Positions 24,638 through 33,600 of a stretch of DNA of 64,000 nucleotides are shown one piece after another. The translations under genes were made by a program, and so were the position numbers. The stretch comes from Alphaproteobacteria bacterium (GTDB lineage: Bacteria > Pseudomonadota > Alphaproteobacteria > GCA-2731375), in the NCBI GenBank assembly GCA_016776605.1, contig JADHTB010000016.1, forward strand, positions 28,294 to 92,293, written 5' to 3'. Numbering within the stretch: position 1 is the stretch's first letter; every line of letters starts with the position of its first letter. Below the pieces are notes generated by a model. That model did not search any database and had not been told where the DNA came from. It was given only the letters and a program-made list of their open reading frames with translations.

Positions 24638-25960
24638 CTACACCTTGATCCTGGTCCAGCTGCGGCGGCGCCACAGGACAACGAACACAACTGCCTGCAA
24701 CGTTCGATAGGCCAATTGGGTCGCCCACACAGCCAACATGCCAAAGCCCAGATAAGGCCCGGCCAGCCAGGCCAGGGGCAAACCCACCAACCACTGACTA
24801 CCCACCGCTACCACCATCACCTGACGGGCCGCGCCGGCGCCTAGAAGCGCATGCAGCAGGACCAGCCCGATGCCGTCAATGGCAATAGTTGCCCCCATCA
24901 GACGCAGCGGGGCCCGGGCCACGGCAATCACCTCCGCCTCGTGGATAAAGCCGGCAAGAACCAAATCCGGCACCACAAGCGCGGGCAGCCCCAAAACCCC
25001 GAGGCTCACCACCGCGACTTTGACGACATCCCAGGCCCACCGCGAGGCCTCGTCCGGGTCGTTACGCCCCAGCCCCTCGCCAACCAGGGTCAGCGCCGCC
25101 ATGCCCAAGCCGACAGCCGGCAGGATGGCAACCAGGGCCAGGTTGATCAATACGTTGCTGGCGGCGACCTCTGCCGTACCCATTCTTCCGACGATCCAGA
25201 AAAAGGCGGTAAATCCGGAGGCGAATAGAAACTCCTGAACCGCGGCGGGAACTCCCAGGCGCAACATCGTAAGCATGGTGTCCCGGTGCGGAATACGGCT
25301 GAGAAAACCGCTTTTACGCGCATTCTTCCAGGCCAGGACAAAGTAAATGGCGGTGCCCAGGAACAGAGAAATCGTCGTGCCCAGGCCGGCCCCTTCGGTC
25401 CCCAGTTCAGGAAATCCGAACTTGCCAAAAATCAAAACATAGCTGATCGCCGCGTTCGCCACCTGAATGAACAACAAGGTATATAGATAGCGGCGGCTTT
25501 GACTGACCCCGGCCCAGTAGCCGCGAAAGGCGAAGTTCATGCCGGTGGCGACGACACCCAACAAACGCGCATCGAAATAGGGCAGCCCGGCCTCGACCAC
25601 GCCTGGGTCATCGTTGATCAGGGTCAACAGGGTCGATGAAAAAACCAGGACGACGATGGTGACCGGCAATCCAATTAACAAGGCCAGGATCAGCCCCCCG
25701 GTCAACGGCACCGCCGCCTCGTCGGCGCGCCCCTCGCCGATGCGCCGGGCCGACATGGCCTGGACACCAGAAGACAGCCCCATCACCAGAGCCGTCGCCA
25801 TGAAAGCGGCAAAGCTGGCCGTCCCCACACCAGCCAGCGCGTCCCGGCCCAGGAAGCCGACCATCGCGGTATCGACCAGATTGAGGACGGTTTGCGACAT
25901 CATGCCGCCGACGATGGGCAAGGCCAGTTGGCCGATCCGGTTGAGGCGCCAACGTTCCAT
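24638..25960 (-). CDS. MATE family efflux transporter
   Basis: 440 aa with twelve predicted membrane helices in two MatE repeats (first IGQLALPIVGGMMSQTVLNLVDTAMVGFLG, second MLRLGVPAAVQEFLFASGFTAFFWIVGRMG). The N-terminal LALPIV and VDTAMVG signatures are diagnostic. These are Na+- or H+-coupled multidrug or metabolite exporters (NorM/DinF type) in the inner membrane. It is transcribed alone: the upstream SDR is about 190 bp away across a diverged repeat copy, and the downstream gene is convergent. Confidence 0.93.
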   Translation of the reverse strand: MERWRLNRIGQLALPIVGGMMSQTVLNLVDTAMVGFLGRDALAGVGTASFAAFMATALVMGLSSGVQAMSARRIGEGRADEAAVPLTGGLILALLIGLPVTIVVLVFSSTLLTLINDDPGVVEAGLPYFDARLLGVVATGMNFAFRGYWAGVSQSRRYLYTLLFIQVANAAISYVLIFGKFGFPELGTEGAGLGTTISLFLGTAIYFVLAWKNARKSGFLSRIPHRDTMLTMLRLGVPAAVQEFLFASGFTAFFWIVGRMGTAEVAASNVLINLALVAILPAVGLGMAALTLVGEGLGRNDPDEASRWAWDVVKVAVVSLGVLGLPALVVPDLVLAGFIHEAEVIAVARAPLRLMGATIAIDGIGLVLLHALLGAGAARQVMVVAVGSQWLVGLPLAWLAGPYLGFGMLAVWATQLAYRTLQAVVFVVLWRRRSWTRIKV

Positions 25961-26098
25961 GGTTTCGCCTTAAGAACCATCCATTGAAATTCGAGGGACG
26001 GCCAAACCATAATCTTCGCGGCAGCACGGAAGAACCGATTATCGTCCAGAAGCTCCCATATGGACGATTTGCCGCACGATGGCCCGTCGCGATTTCTC

Positions 26099-26151
26099 TA
26101 GACAATTTTCGATATTCATCGAATCGCCTAGCCAATCTCGGAATTGCTCTA
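26099..26151. repeat. Diverged copy of repeat module B
   Basis: Begins TAGACAATTTTC, keeps a shortened GAATCG core and ends TCGGAATTGCTCTA, the same right arm as the full copies. The last three bases (CTA, 26149-26151) are the stop codon TAG of the minus-strand SDR gene, so the repeat defines that protein's end. Confidence 0.7.
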
Positions 26152-26928
26152 GTGGGCGACGTAGCCGCCGTCCACCGTCATCGCGGTTCCGTTGACAAAA
26201 GACGCCGCATCCGAGCAAAGCCAGACAGCGGCCTCGGATATTTCCTCAGGCACGCCCAGGCGCCCGACCGGATGGTCGGCCATGATCTGCGCCTTGCGCT
26301 CCGGGTGGCGCTCAAGAATACCTTCCACCAACGGGGTGACGATATAGCCGGGACAAACCGCGTTCACCCGAATACCGGATGCGGCATAGGCGAGCGCCGC
26401 GTTTTTCGTTATTCCGATAACGCCATGCTTGCTGGCCGTATAGGCAACCGGATTGGAGGCACTGGAGATTAATCCCATGACCGAGGCGGTATTCACGATG
26501 GCACCGCCGCCACCATGAGCCTGGCTCTGGGCCAGCATCTGCTTGATCTCGTATTTCATGCAGAGCCAGACGCCTTTCAGGTTGATGCCGATGACACGGT
26601 CCCACAGCTCTTCGGAATAATCGATCAGGGGCACGATGTCGCCGGCGATACCCGCATTATTAAAAGCGAAATCCAACCGGCCGTATGCGGCAACCGTTTG
26701 TTCCACCATCGCCGCCACTTCCTCTGCCTGACTGACATCGGTACGAACGCAGATGGCCTCGCCGCCAATCTGATCGATCATCGCCTTGGTCGCCTCGCTG
26801 CCGTCCACGTCCACATCGGCAATGACGACCTTGGCGCCTTCACTGGCGAATTTCAGGGCGGCGGCGCGTCCAATGCCCGAACCGGCACCGGTCACCAGTC
26901 CCGCGCGGCCGGCAAAATCCTCACCCAT
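26149..26928 (-). CDS. SDR family oxidoreductase
   Basis: 259 aa from the ATG at 26928, which has a GGGAGG Shine-Dalgarno; an upstream TTG at 26946 is in frame but would place that site inside the gene. Classical SDR features: cofactor motif TGAGSGIGRAA, NNAGIAG, catalytic Ser in NTASVMG, and YTASKHG carrying the catalytic Tyr and Lys. The C-terminal AMTVDGGYVAH is typical of FabG-like dehydrogenases. NAD(P)-dependent oxidation of an alcohol; the acidic D after the second strand (VVIADVDV) favours NAD. The stop codon lies within a dispersed repeat. It follows the aminotransferase gene by 24 bp on the same strand, so the two are likely cotranscribed. Confidence 0.92.
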   Translation of the reverse strand: MGEDFAGRAGLVTGAGSGIGRAAALKFASEGAKVVIADVDVDGSEATKAMIDQIGGEAICVRTDVSQAEEVAAMVEQTVAAYGRLDFAFNNAGIAGDIVPLIDYSEELWDRVIGINLKGVWLCMKYEIKQMLAQSQAHGGGGAIVNTASVMGLISSASNPVAYTASKHGVIGITKNAALAYAASGIRVNAVCPGYIVTPLVEGILERHPERKAQIMADHPVGRLGVPEEISEAAVWLCSDAASFVNGTAMTVDGGYVAH

Positions 26929-26952
26929 GGTATTTTCCCTCCCCAAATTTGG

Positions 26953-28338
26953 CTAAAGACGCGGCAGGTTTTCCTCCGCCGCCAACATGGTCACCGCCTG
27001 CTCGAACGCCGCAACCGTGTGGTTCAGATCGTCGTCATCGTGGGTGGCGGAAATGACGCCGCCGCCCGAGCCGCTGAAATCGACGCCAGCAATCAGCAAT
27101 GCCAGACGCAACTTGTTCAGCAGGGCCGGCGGCTTGGCCTTGAGATCCTGGTAAGGCATGGCCAGGGGGTCGAAATTTTGCGGATCGATGGTCAATCCGG
27201 CGCCATTCATGAAGATGAAAAAGTTTGCCTGCTGGCCATAGGCGGCCCAGGCAACCCCGGCGCGGGCAAAGCCCTCGTTCAACCTTGGCCGCAACGCGTC
27301 GCCAAAGGCCGCGGCACGGGCGCAGGCGTCGCTGTCGGCAATGATTTCCAGGGTTTTGGTCCCCGCCGCCGCCGACATGGGATTGGCGTTAAAGGTACCG
27401 GGATGATGGATTTTTTCGAAATTTCGATCCGCCGCCGCCTTGAAGTCCAAATGATCCAGTATGTCCGCCCGCCCGGCGACCGCACCACCGGGCAGTCCGC
27501 CGGCCAGGATTTTGGCCAAGGTCGTCAAATCCGGGATCACATCCAATAAACCCTGGGCACCGCCGGGATGAACACGGAAGCCGGTGACGACTTCGTCCAT
27601 GATCAATAAAACACCATGCTGTTCGGTCAGCGCGCGTAGCTGGCTAACGAAATCGGGCGCCAGGGGTATCATGCCGCCGCCGCCGCCGGTTGGTTCCAGG
27701 ATGACGGCCGCAATTTCCGAATCGTGCGCCAAAGCTTCGGCAACGCCATCGATATCGTTGGGGTCCAACAGCACCACCTGGGCCGCCACTTCCGGCAACA
27801 CACCCGGCGTCGGGGTGCCGTCGTAATGATTGGCGACGCCAAAGGCCATATGATCATGCCAGCCGTGGAAATGGGTGCGGAAGCGGGCAATCTTGTTCTT
27901 GCCCGTGAAGGCCCGCGCCAGACGCATGGCCAGCAGGGTTGCCTCGGTGCCGGATGAGGTAAAGCGGATCCGCTCGGCCGATGGCATCAGGTTCTGCACG
28001 GCCTCGGCCCAGGCGACCTCGAAACGATGGGAGGAGCCGAAATGCGTGCCGGCCGCCAGGGCCTCTTGGATGCAGACCTCTACCTCTGCGTTGCGATGCC
28101 CCAGCATCAGCGCCCCGTGACCGCCGAAATAATCCACATAAACGTTGCCGTCGGCGTCCCATTTCCGTGCCCCCAGGGCCTTGTCCACATAGATGCCATA
28201 GGGTGTGGTGTGGCGGGAATCGTGGCTAATGGCCGAGGGAAAAAACTTCCCGGCCCGCTCGGCCAAGGCCTGGCTGGATGGCGTTCGGCTGACATATTGG
28301 TTCACGATGGGGGAATTGCTCAACATAGCATCACTCAT
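26953..28338 (-). CDS. Class III (glutamate-1-semialdehyde-type) aminotransferase
   Basis: 461 aa from the ATG at 28338; a longer frame to 28443 adds an unconserved tail. PLP-fold motifs are visible: FTSSGTEATLLAMRLARAFTG, the cofactor-stacking HGWHD, LIMDEVVTGFRV with the PLP-binding Asp, and the Schiff-base lysine in TTLAKILAGGLPGGAVAG. It most resembles the HemL-like aspartate aminotransferase family group of soil and marine alphaproteobacteria rather than HemL itself, because a tetrapyrrole context is lacking. With the downstream SDR it could convert an amino substrate to an aldehyde or ketone and on to another product. Substrate unknown. Confidence 0.9.
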   Translation of the reverse strand: MSDAMLSNSPIVNQYVSRTPSSQALAERAGKFFPSAISHDSRHTTPYGIYVDKALGARKWDADGNVYVDYFGGHGALMLGHRNAEVEVCIQEALAAGTHFGSSHRFEVAWAEAVQNLMPSAERIRFTSSGTEATLLAMRLARAFTGKNKIARFRTHFHGWHDHMAFGVANHYDGTPTPGVLPEVAAQVVLLDPNDIDGVAEALAHDSEIAAVILEPTGGGGGMIPLAPDFVSQLRALTEQHGVLLIMDEVVTGFRVHPGGAQGLLDVIPDLTTLAKILAGGLPGGAVAGRADILDHLDFKAAADRNFEKIHHPGTFNANPMSAAAGTKTLEIIADSDACARAAAFGDALRPRLNEGFARAGVAWAAYGQQANFFIFMNGAGLTIDPQNFDPLAMPYQDLKAKPPALLNKLRLALLIAGVDFSGSGGGVISATHDDDDLNHTVAAFEQAVTMLAAEENLPRL

Positions 28339-28459
28339 ATGGTTGTTCGTTTCAGGGCTGTTCGATCCAGGGCCGATGTTAGCACTACCGTCACGGCCAA
28401 GTCTTCCAGGCATGGAAATAAATAACCTGCGGCCGGCTGGCAACAGATGGCCAATCTCT

Positions 28460-28527
28460 GACAGACGTTGGACCCAGATAAACGTTGGGGCCCGATAGGC
28501 GTTGAGCCTTGATAGACGTCAAGACCA
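28460..28527. repeat. Four 17-bp imperfect tandem repeats between divergent genes
   Basis: Units at 28460-28476, 28477-28493, 28494-28510 and 28511-28527 all follow GAYARRCGTTGRGCCCW or a close variant, each starting GA-A and carrying ACGT or GCGT at the same place. They lie between the start of the aminotransferase (minus) and that of a small membrane protein (plus). They could be regulator-binding iterons or simple expansion. Confidence 0.75.
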
Positions 28528-28556
28528 TCGCAACTTCCCGTGTTAGACTTGCGGTC

Positions 28557-28739
28557 ATGGAAATCATCCTATTCACAGTAGCGGCAATCGTCCTCTATAT
28601 CGGGTCCGACCGTGCCCTGAACTATGTCGAGTTGCGCCGGGGCGCGAGGTTCGAACATCGCAGCCTGATATTCTTCACCATTCTGGTGGTTTTGGCCCTG
28701 GTTAGCTTCAATTTGATCCAGCGCCTGGCGGGCGTCTAG
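28557..28739 (+). CDS. Small two-helix membrane protein, function unknown
   Basis: 60 aa from the ATG at 28557. It is almost wholly two hydrophobic segments (IILFTVAAIVLYIGSDRALNY and LIFFTILVVLALVSFNLI) separated by a basic/acidic loop LRRGARFEHRS. The reading frame extends upstream to 28509, but that would run through the 17-bp tandem repeat. It lies 30 bp before the desaturase gene on the same strand and may be cotranscribed with it. The polar loop and well-formed helices support it as a real gene; no family name is offered. Confidence 0.65.
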   Translation: MEIILFTVAAIVLYIGSDRALNYVELRRGARFEHRSLIFFTILVVLALVSFNLIQRLAGV

Positions 28740-28769
28740 CGCGGTATTTTTACCCCGATCGCCAACCCC

Positions 28770-29777
28770 ATGGTAAACTGGGCCATGGACGATGTTGCCA
28801 AACTGGGCGAAGAGTTCCGCGATGACAGCCGTGGCCGGCGGGCTTTGCCGGCGGCGCTGATCAAAGAGTTATCACGCCAGAACGACGCCAAGGCTTGGGC
28901 CTCGGTTGTCTCTCTGCTGGCCGTCATCGCCGCTTGCGTCGCGGCCGCGCTGATTTGGTGGACGCCCTGGGTGGTGGTGCCCGCCATACTGATCATCGCC
29001 TCGCGGCAGCAGGCCTGTTTCGTACTGGCCCACGATGCGGCCCATTACCGGCTGTTTCAGAGCCGCGGCCTGAACGATCTGGTTGGCCGCGCCCTGGCCG
29101 CGCCGGTGGGTATTTCCATGCGCACCTATCGGGTGGTGCACCGCCTGCACCACAATCATCTGTATCAGCCGCAAGACCCCGACATCCCCCTGCACGGCGG
29201 TTATCCCCGAGGGCGGCGTTACCTGGTCCGGAAACTGTTGGTTGATCTGACTGGCCGCACGGCGCCCAAGACCTTCGCGTATTTCCTGGGCGCCCCGGCG
29301 ATCAACGACGAGGCGCCAGGGGCCAATCAGCCGCTGCATGACACCACGCCGGCATTGCGGCAGGCCGCGCGGCGGGACCGCCGTCTGGTAATCGCCTTTC
29401 ATATAGGCGCGCCGTTGCTGGCGGTGCTTGGCGGCTATGGTCTGGCCTATCTGGTTTTGTGGATTTTACCCTTGTGCACCGTGCTACAGGCGCTATTGCG
29501 GCTGCGGGCCATCTGCGAGCATGGCGCTGTCAGGGATGAACAATCGCCCCTGCTGGCGGCGCGGACCAATCTGGGGCCGGCCTGGCTGCTGTGGTACCTT
29601 TTTCCCTACCAGGTGAACTATCACATTGAACATCATCTTTACCCCGCCATACCCCATTACAATCTACCCGCCTGTCATCGGGAGTTGCAGCAACGCGGCC
29701 TGCTGGACAACGCCGAGGTACGCAACATATTCACCACCGCCCGCATGGTCAGTGTCGACCCGCTGCCCGCAGGCTAG
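28770..29777 (+). CDS. Fatty acid desaturase family membrane di-iron protein
   Basis: 335 aa. Three histidine boxes are clear: HDAAH (H88, H92), HRLHH (H124, H127, H128) and HIEHH (H285, H288, H289), giving the eight-His di-iron site of membrane desaturases/hydroxylases. Hydrophobic pairs flank the boxes (residues 45-80 and 205-245). The HIEHHLYPAIPHYNLP ending is typical of the FA_desaturase family; whether it acts on acyl lipids, carotenoids or another lipid cannot be told. The start is placed at the first ATG; an ATG at 28785 (residue 6) is equally possible. No ferredoxin partner lies nearby. Confidence 0.9.
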   Translation: MVNWAMDDVAKLGEEFRDDSRGRRALPAALIKELSRQNDAKAWASVVSLLAVIAACVAAALIWWTPWVVVPAILIIASRQQACFVLAHDAAHYRLFQSRGLNDLVGRALAAPVGISMRTYRVVHRLHHNHLYQPQDPDIPLHGGYPRGRRYLVRKLLVDLTGRTAPKTFAYFLGAPAINDEAPGANQPLHDTTPALRQAARRDRRLVIAFHIGAPLLAVLGGYGLAYLVLWILPLCTVLQALLRLRAICEHGAVRDEQSPLLAARTNLGPAWLLWYLFPYQVNYHIEHHLYPAIPHYNLPACHRELQQRGLLDNAEVRNIFTTARMVSVDPLPAG

Positions 29778-29806
29778 CCCCACATCGCGCTGACGAGGAG
29801 AGAATA

Positions 29807-30601
29807 ATGGCGAAGATGATCGTGAAGCAGATAATTTTGGCCGGCATCATGGCGGCCTTTACCGTATCGTCGGTCCTGGCCGCCGGGGTCAAAAACAGTA
29901 TTCACGTGAGGCATGGAAAGCTCGTGGTTTGGAGTTATTCCGGCACTGAAGGACCCAGCAATTGGGCCGAATTATCCGAACGCTACAGCCTGTGCAAGGC
30001 CGGCTATATGCAATCCCCAATTAATATTGGCGATAGCCAGCAATCCGGTTTGGCACCCTTTACGGCCGATTACCGGGCAACCCCTTTGCGGATCATCAAC
30101 AATGGCCACACCATTGAGGCCGAGTATACCCCTGGCAGCAACCTGACCCAGGGCTCCATGAAATACGAATTGCTACAATTCCACTTTCACAGCCCCAGCG
30201 AAAACATGCTGAACGGCAAACAATTCGATATGGAGATTCACTTTGTCCATAAGGATCAGGCCGGCCATCTTAGCGTGTTGGCCGTATTCGTTGAAAAAGG
30301 CGCCGCCAACCCGGCCATAGGGAAAATCTGGCGCTATTTGCCGCAACAGGCCAATAGCGCGGCGGACCCCGAGGGCGTTATGTTCAACGGTAGCGATTTG
30401 CTGCCGGCGAACCGCCGCTATTACCACTTTGTCGGCTCCCTGACCACGCCACCGTGTAGTGAAGGGGTGCAATGGCATGTCCTAAAACAGCCGATCACCG
30501 CCTCGTCCGAACAGATCGACGCCTTCCTGCGGGTGATCGGTCCAAATAATCGCCCGGTACAGAAGTTCAACAATCGTCTGTTAATAGATTCCCAAAAATG
30601 A
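29807..30601 (+). CDS. Alpha-type carbonic anhydrase, periplasmic
   Basis: 264 aa with a cleavable signal peptide (ILAGIMAAFTVSSVLAA). Zinc ligands are seen at H126 and H128 (LLQFHFHSPSE) and H145 (MEIHFVH), and the CA fingerprint GSLTTPPCSEGVQWHVL is present. C63 (SLCKAGYMQSPINI) and the Cys of TTPPCSEG can form the disulfide typical of secreted bacterial alpha-CAs. It interconverts CO2 and bicarbonate in the periplasm. A GAGGAGA Shine-Dalgarno precedes the ATG. The gene is solitary, 29 bp after the desaturase; its stop is followed directly by a repeat stub (AGAGCATTCCGGGCC). Confidence 0.95.
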   Translation: MAKMIVKQIILAGIMAAFTVSSVLAAGVKNSIHVRHGKLVVWSYSGTEGPSNWAELSERYSLCKAGYMQSPINIGDSQQSGLAPFTADYRATPLRIINNGHTIEAEYTPGSNLTQGSMKYELLQFHFHSPSENMLNGKQFDMEIHFVHKDQAGHLSVLAVFVEKGAANPAIGKIWRYLPQQANSAADPEGVMFNGSDLLPANRRYYHFVGSLTTPPCSEGVQWHVLKQPITASSEQIDAFLRVIGPNNRPVQKFNNRLLIDSQK

Positions 30602-30604
30602 ACC

Positions 30605-30637
30605 AGAGCATTCCGGGCCGCTAGAGCAGATCCGGGA
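30605..30637. repeat. Paired stubs of the dispersed repeat between convergent genes
   Basis: AGAGCATTCCGGGCC (30605-30619) and TAGAGCAGATCCGGG (30622-30636) stand in direct order. They fill the gap between the carbonic anhydrase and the convergent hybrid kinase, whose stop codon (30621-30623) is the CTA at the edge of the second stub. Confidence 0.6.
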
Positions 30638-33600
30638 TATTCTGTTCCAGGGCTTCGCTGACATATTGGGCCAGGGTGGACGGCGTGAAGGGTTTGGCTA
30701 ACAGCCGCACATCGGGATTAAGGCGGCCCTGGCGAACGATGGCATCCTTGGCATAGCCGGACATGAACAACACTTTGAGCGTGGGGCGCTCGGCGACGGC
30801 CACGTCCGCCAATTGCCGCCCGTTCAAGCCGCCGGGCAGCATGATATCGGTTAGCAGTAAATCAATATTGGGATGAGCCGCCAGTAATTCCAAACCCACA
30901 AGCGCGTTTTCGGCGACCAATACCTGATAGCCCCGCTGCCGCAGGACGCGCGCCACCAGAGCACGGACCTGTTCCTCGTCCTCGACCAATAAGATGATCG
31001 CGTTGCCTTGGGGGCTCACGTTGCCCTTGGCTGTCACCAAATGGTCATCCGGGCGGATTTCCCCGCCAGCCGGCAGATAGGCCCGGAAGGTTGTTCCAGC
31101 CCCTTCCACCGACTCGACCGTTATTTGGCCGTTCGACTGCTTGACGAAACCATAGACCATGCTCAAGCCAAGACCGGTACCCTTGCCCAGCTTCTTGGTG
31201 GTGAAAAATGGATCGAATATGCGCAATTGATCTTCCGCCGATATACCATGCCCATGATCGGTCACGGCGATCATCACATAGGGGCGCTGCTTAACCGCCG
31301 ACTGGCCGTCCGAAGGGTCATCGGCAAGGCTGACATTCCGGGTCTCGAAACAAAGGCGGCCACCTTCCGGCATGGCGTCACGGGCGTTGATCGCCAGATT
31401 CAAGATCGCCTGTTCAAGCTGCCCCGGATCGGCCATGCAGGTCGCAAGGTCCTCCGCCAATGCGAACTCGACAACGATTTCCTCCGCCAGACTACTGCGC
31501 AAGATAGGCAGCATATCGCCCAGCAGCGCATTCGCATCGACCACACCCACTTCCAGGGGCTGCAAACGCGCGAAGGCAAGCATGCGTTTGGTTAATTCCA
31601 CGGCCTGATCGATAGCGCGCATGATTGGCGCGGTCAGCTCCAAATGTTCATGGCCGGGACCAAGATCGTCTTCCAGAAGTACGAGATTGCCCATCATCAC
31701 GGCGAGCAAGTTATTGAAATCGTGAGCCACGCCACCGGTCAACTGGCCAATGGCCTCCATTTTTTGGGCTTGGCGCAGTTGCGACTCGCTTTTCTTTAGT
31801 TCCGTCATGTCTCGCAACGTCATGACGATGCTTCCATCGGGCAACTTGTTCTCGCTGATCAGCAGATCAAACATTCCGCGGCGCATCTCGAACGTACCGC
31901 CGGTTCCGCGGCGCCGGGCCAGCCTTTTTTCCAACCAACCTTCCGGATCATCGTCCGCCGCCGGTAAATCGCCATTGGCGATGATTTCACGCAAGGTATC
32001 TTCGAAAGTCTTGCCCGGGGCCAAATAATTCGCGCGGTTCGCCGACAGACGCCGGTATTGAGCATTACAAACGACAAACCTATCCTCTGTATCGAATAGA
32101 GCCACGCCCTCGGTGAGTTTTTCAATTGCCTCCAGGAACCGTTGGTTCGTCCGTTCCGCCTGACGCAGTCCGGTAATGTCCTTGCCGGTACCGAAATAGC
32201 CCTTGAATTGTCCGCCATCGTCAAAGACCGGCACGCCGTTCGAAAGGATCCATCGTTCGCCCAACGGCGTGAAGCGGTGATGTAAAAAATCGCTGTAGGG
32301 CTCGTGCCGTTCCAGTTTCGCCAGATGCTCGCGCCATTCCGGTGTGTCCGTATCGGAAAAACCGATCTCCAGCCGGGTCTTGCCCAGGTGGCTTTCCACC
32401 GGCAAGCCAATGATTTTCTCGACCGAACTGGATATCTGGGTAAACCGTAAATTTTCATCCATCTCCCAGAACCAGTCCGATGTATTGTCGGCAAAATCGC
32501 GGAACCGCCGCTCGCTGACCCGCAATGCATCTTCGGTACGCATGCGCTTGGAAACATCCGAGCCAACGCCACGATAGCCAGTAAATTCGCCATTCTCGGC
32601 AAATATCGGAATGCCGCTGGAACTTAACCAGCGGTCTTCAGTGCCCTCGCCTTGCCGCAAATAGACAAAATCGCGAAACGGTTCGTGTCTTTCGAAGCCG
32701 GCCAAATGCCCGCGCCATACCTCGCTGTCCGCATCGGCCCCAAGCAATTCTTTCGCGGTATGTCCCAGGTATATTTCGGTCGGTATGCCGACTGCCTGCT
32801 CAACGTTCGGCGACATATAGGTAAAACGCAGATCGGCATCCATTTCCCAAAACCAGTCACTGGATGATATTGCAAAATCCTGAAAGCGCTGCTCGCTATG
32901 GCGCAAGGCCAGCTCCGCCAATCTGGATGCTGTTACATCCGTGATAATTTCCGCGATACCGCCGCCATTGGTGCGCGAGCCGGTAACCCGCAGCCGTCTG
33001 TCATTGACCGTTGGAATATCCCATGGTGCCGACAAATCATGGTGATATCCGATCCACTCATCCACGACTGCCGAGATTTCCCGCGCGGTAAGGTCATATT
33101 CCCTGTGCTTGATGTTGGCGCGGATAAGATCGGCATAATGCGTCCCGGGAACCAATAGGCCGGCCAATTCCGGCAACAATTCACGAATTCGTTGATTGCA
33201 CGCCAGAATGCGGTCCCCGGCGTCATAAATGACGAAGCCCTGGGAGATACTTTCAATGGCGTCAATTAATTGCGCCTGGCTTTCCTGCCGCGCCAACTCG
33301 GCATGTTGATGCTCTTGAATTTCGTTTTCCAGACGCTGGTTTACGGATTTCAAATCGACAGTGCGCGCCGCCACTTGAGCTTCCAGGGTCTCGAGATGGG
33401 TTTGTAACCTGGTTTCCGCGCGGCTTTCCGCCGTTACATCCGTGACCAGGCAACTAACGCCGACGACATCGCCGCGTTCATTGCAGATCGGGCTGAAAAT
33501 ATTGCGAAACGATTTTATCGCGCCTGGCTCGCCCGCGACCTCCGTTGCCGTGGTGCCGCCGACAACAATTTCGCCGGTCGCCAGGACCTGACGCAACGCG

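Noticed and set aside
26953..28338. Calling the aminotransferase hemL
   Set aside because: The fold and motifs are shared with HemL, but the sequence outside them and the SDR context do not support glutamate-1-semialdehyde mutase specifically.
28460..28527. CRISPR array
   Set aside because: The units are contiguous 17-bp imperfect repeats without spacers, and there are no cas genes in the window.
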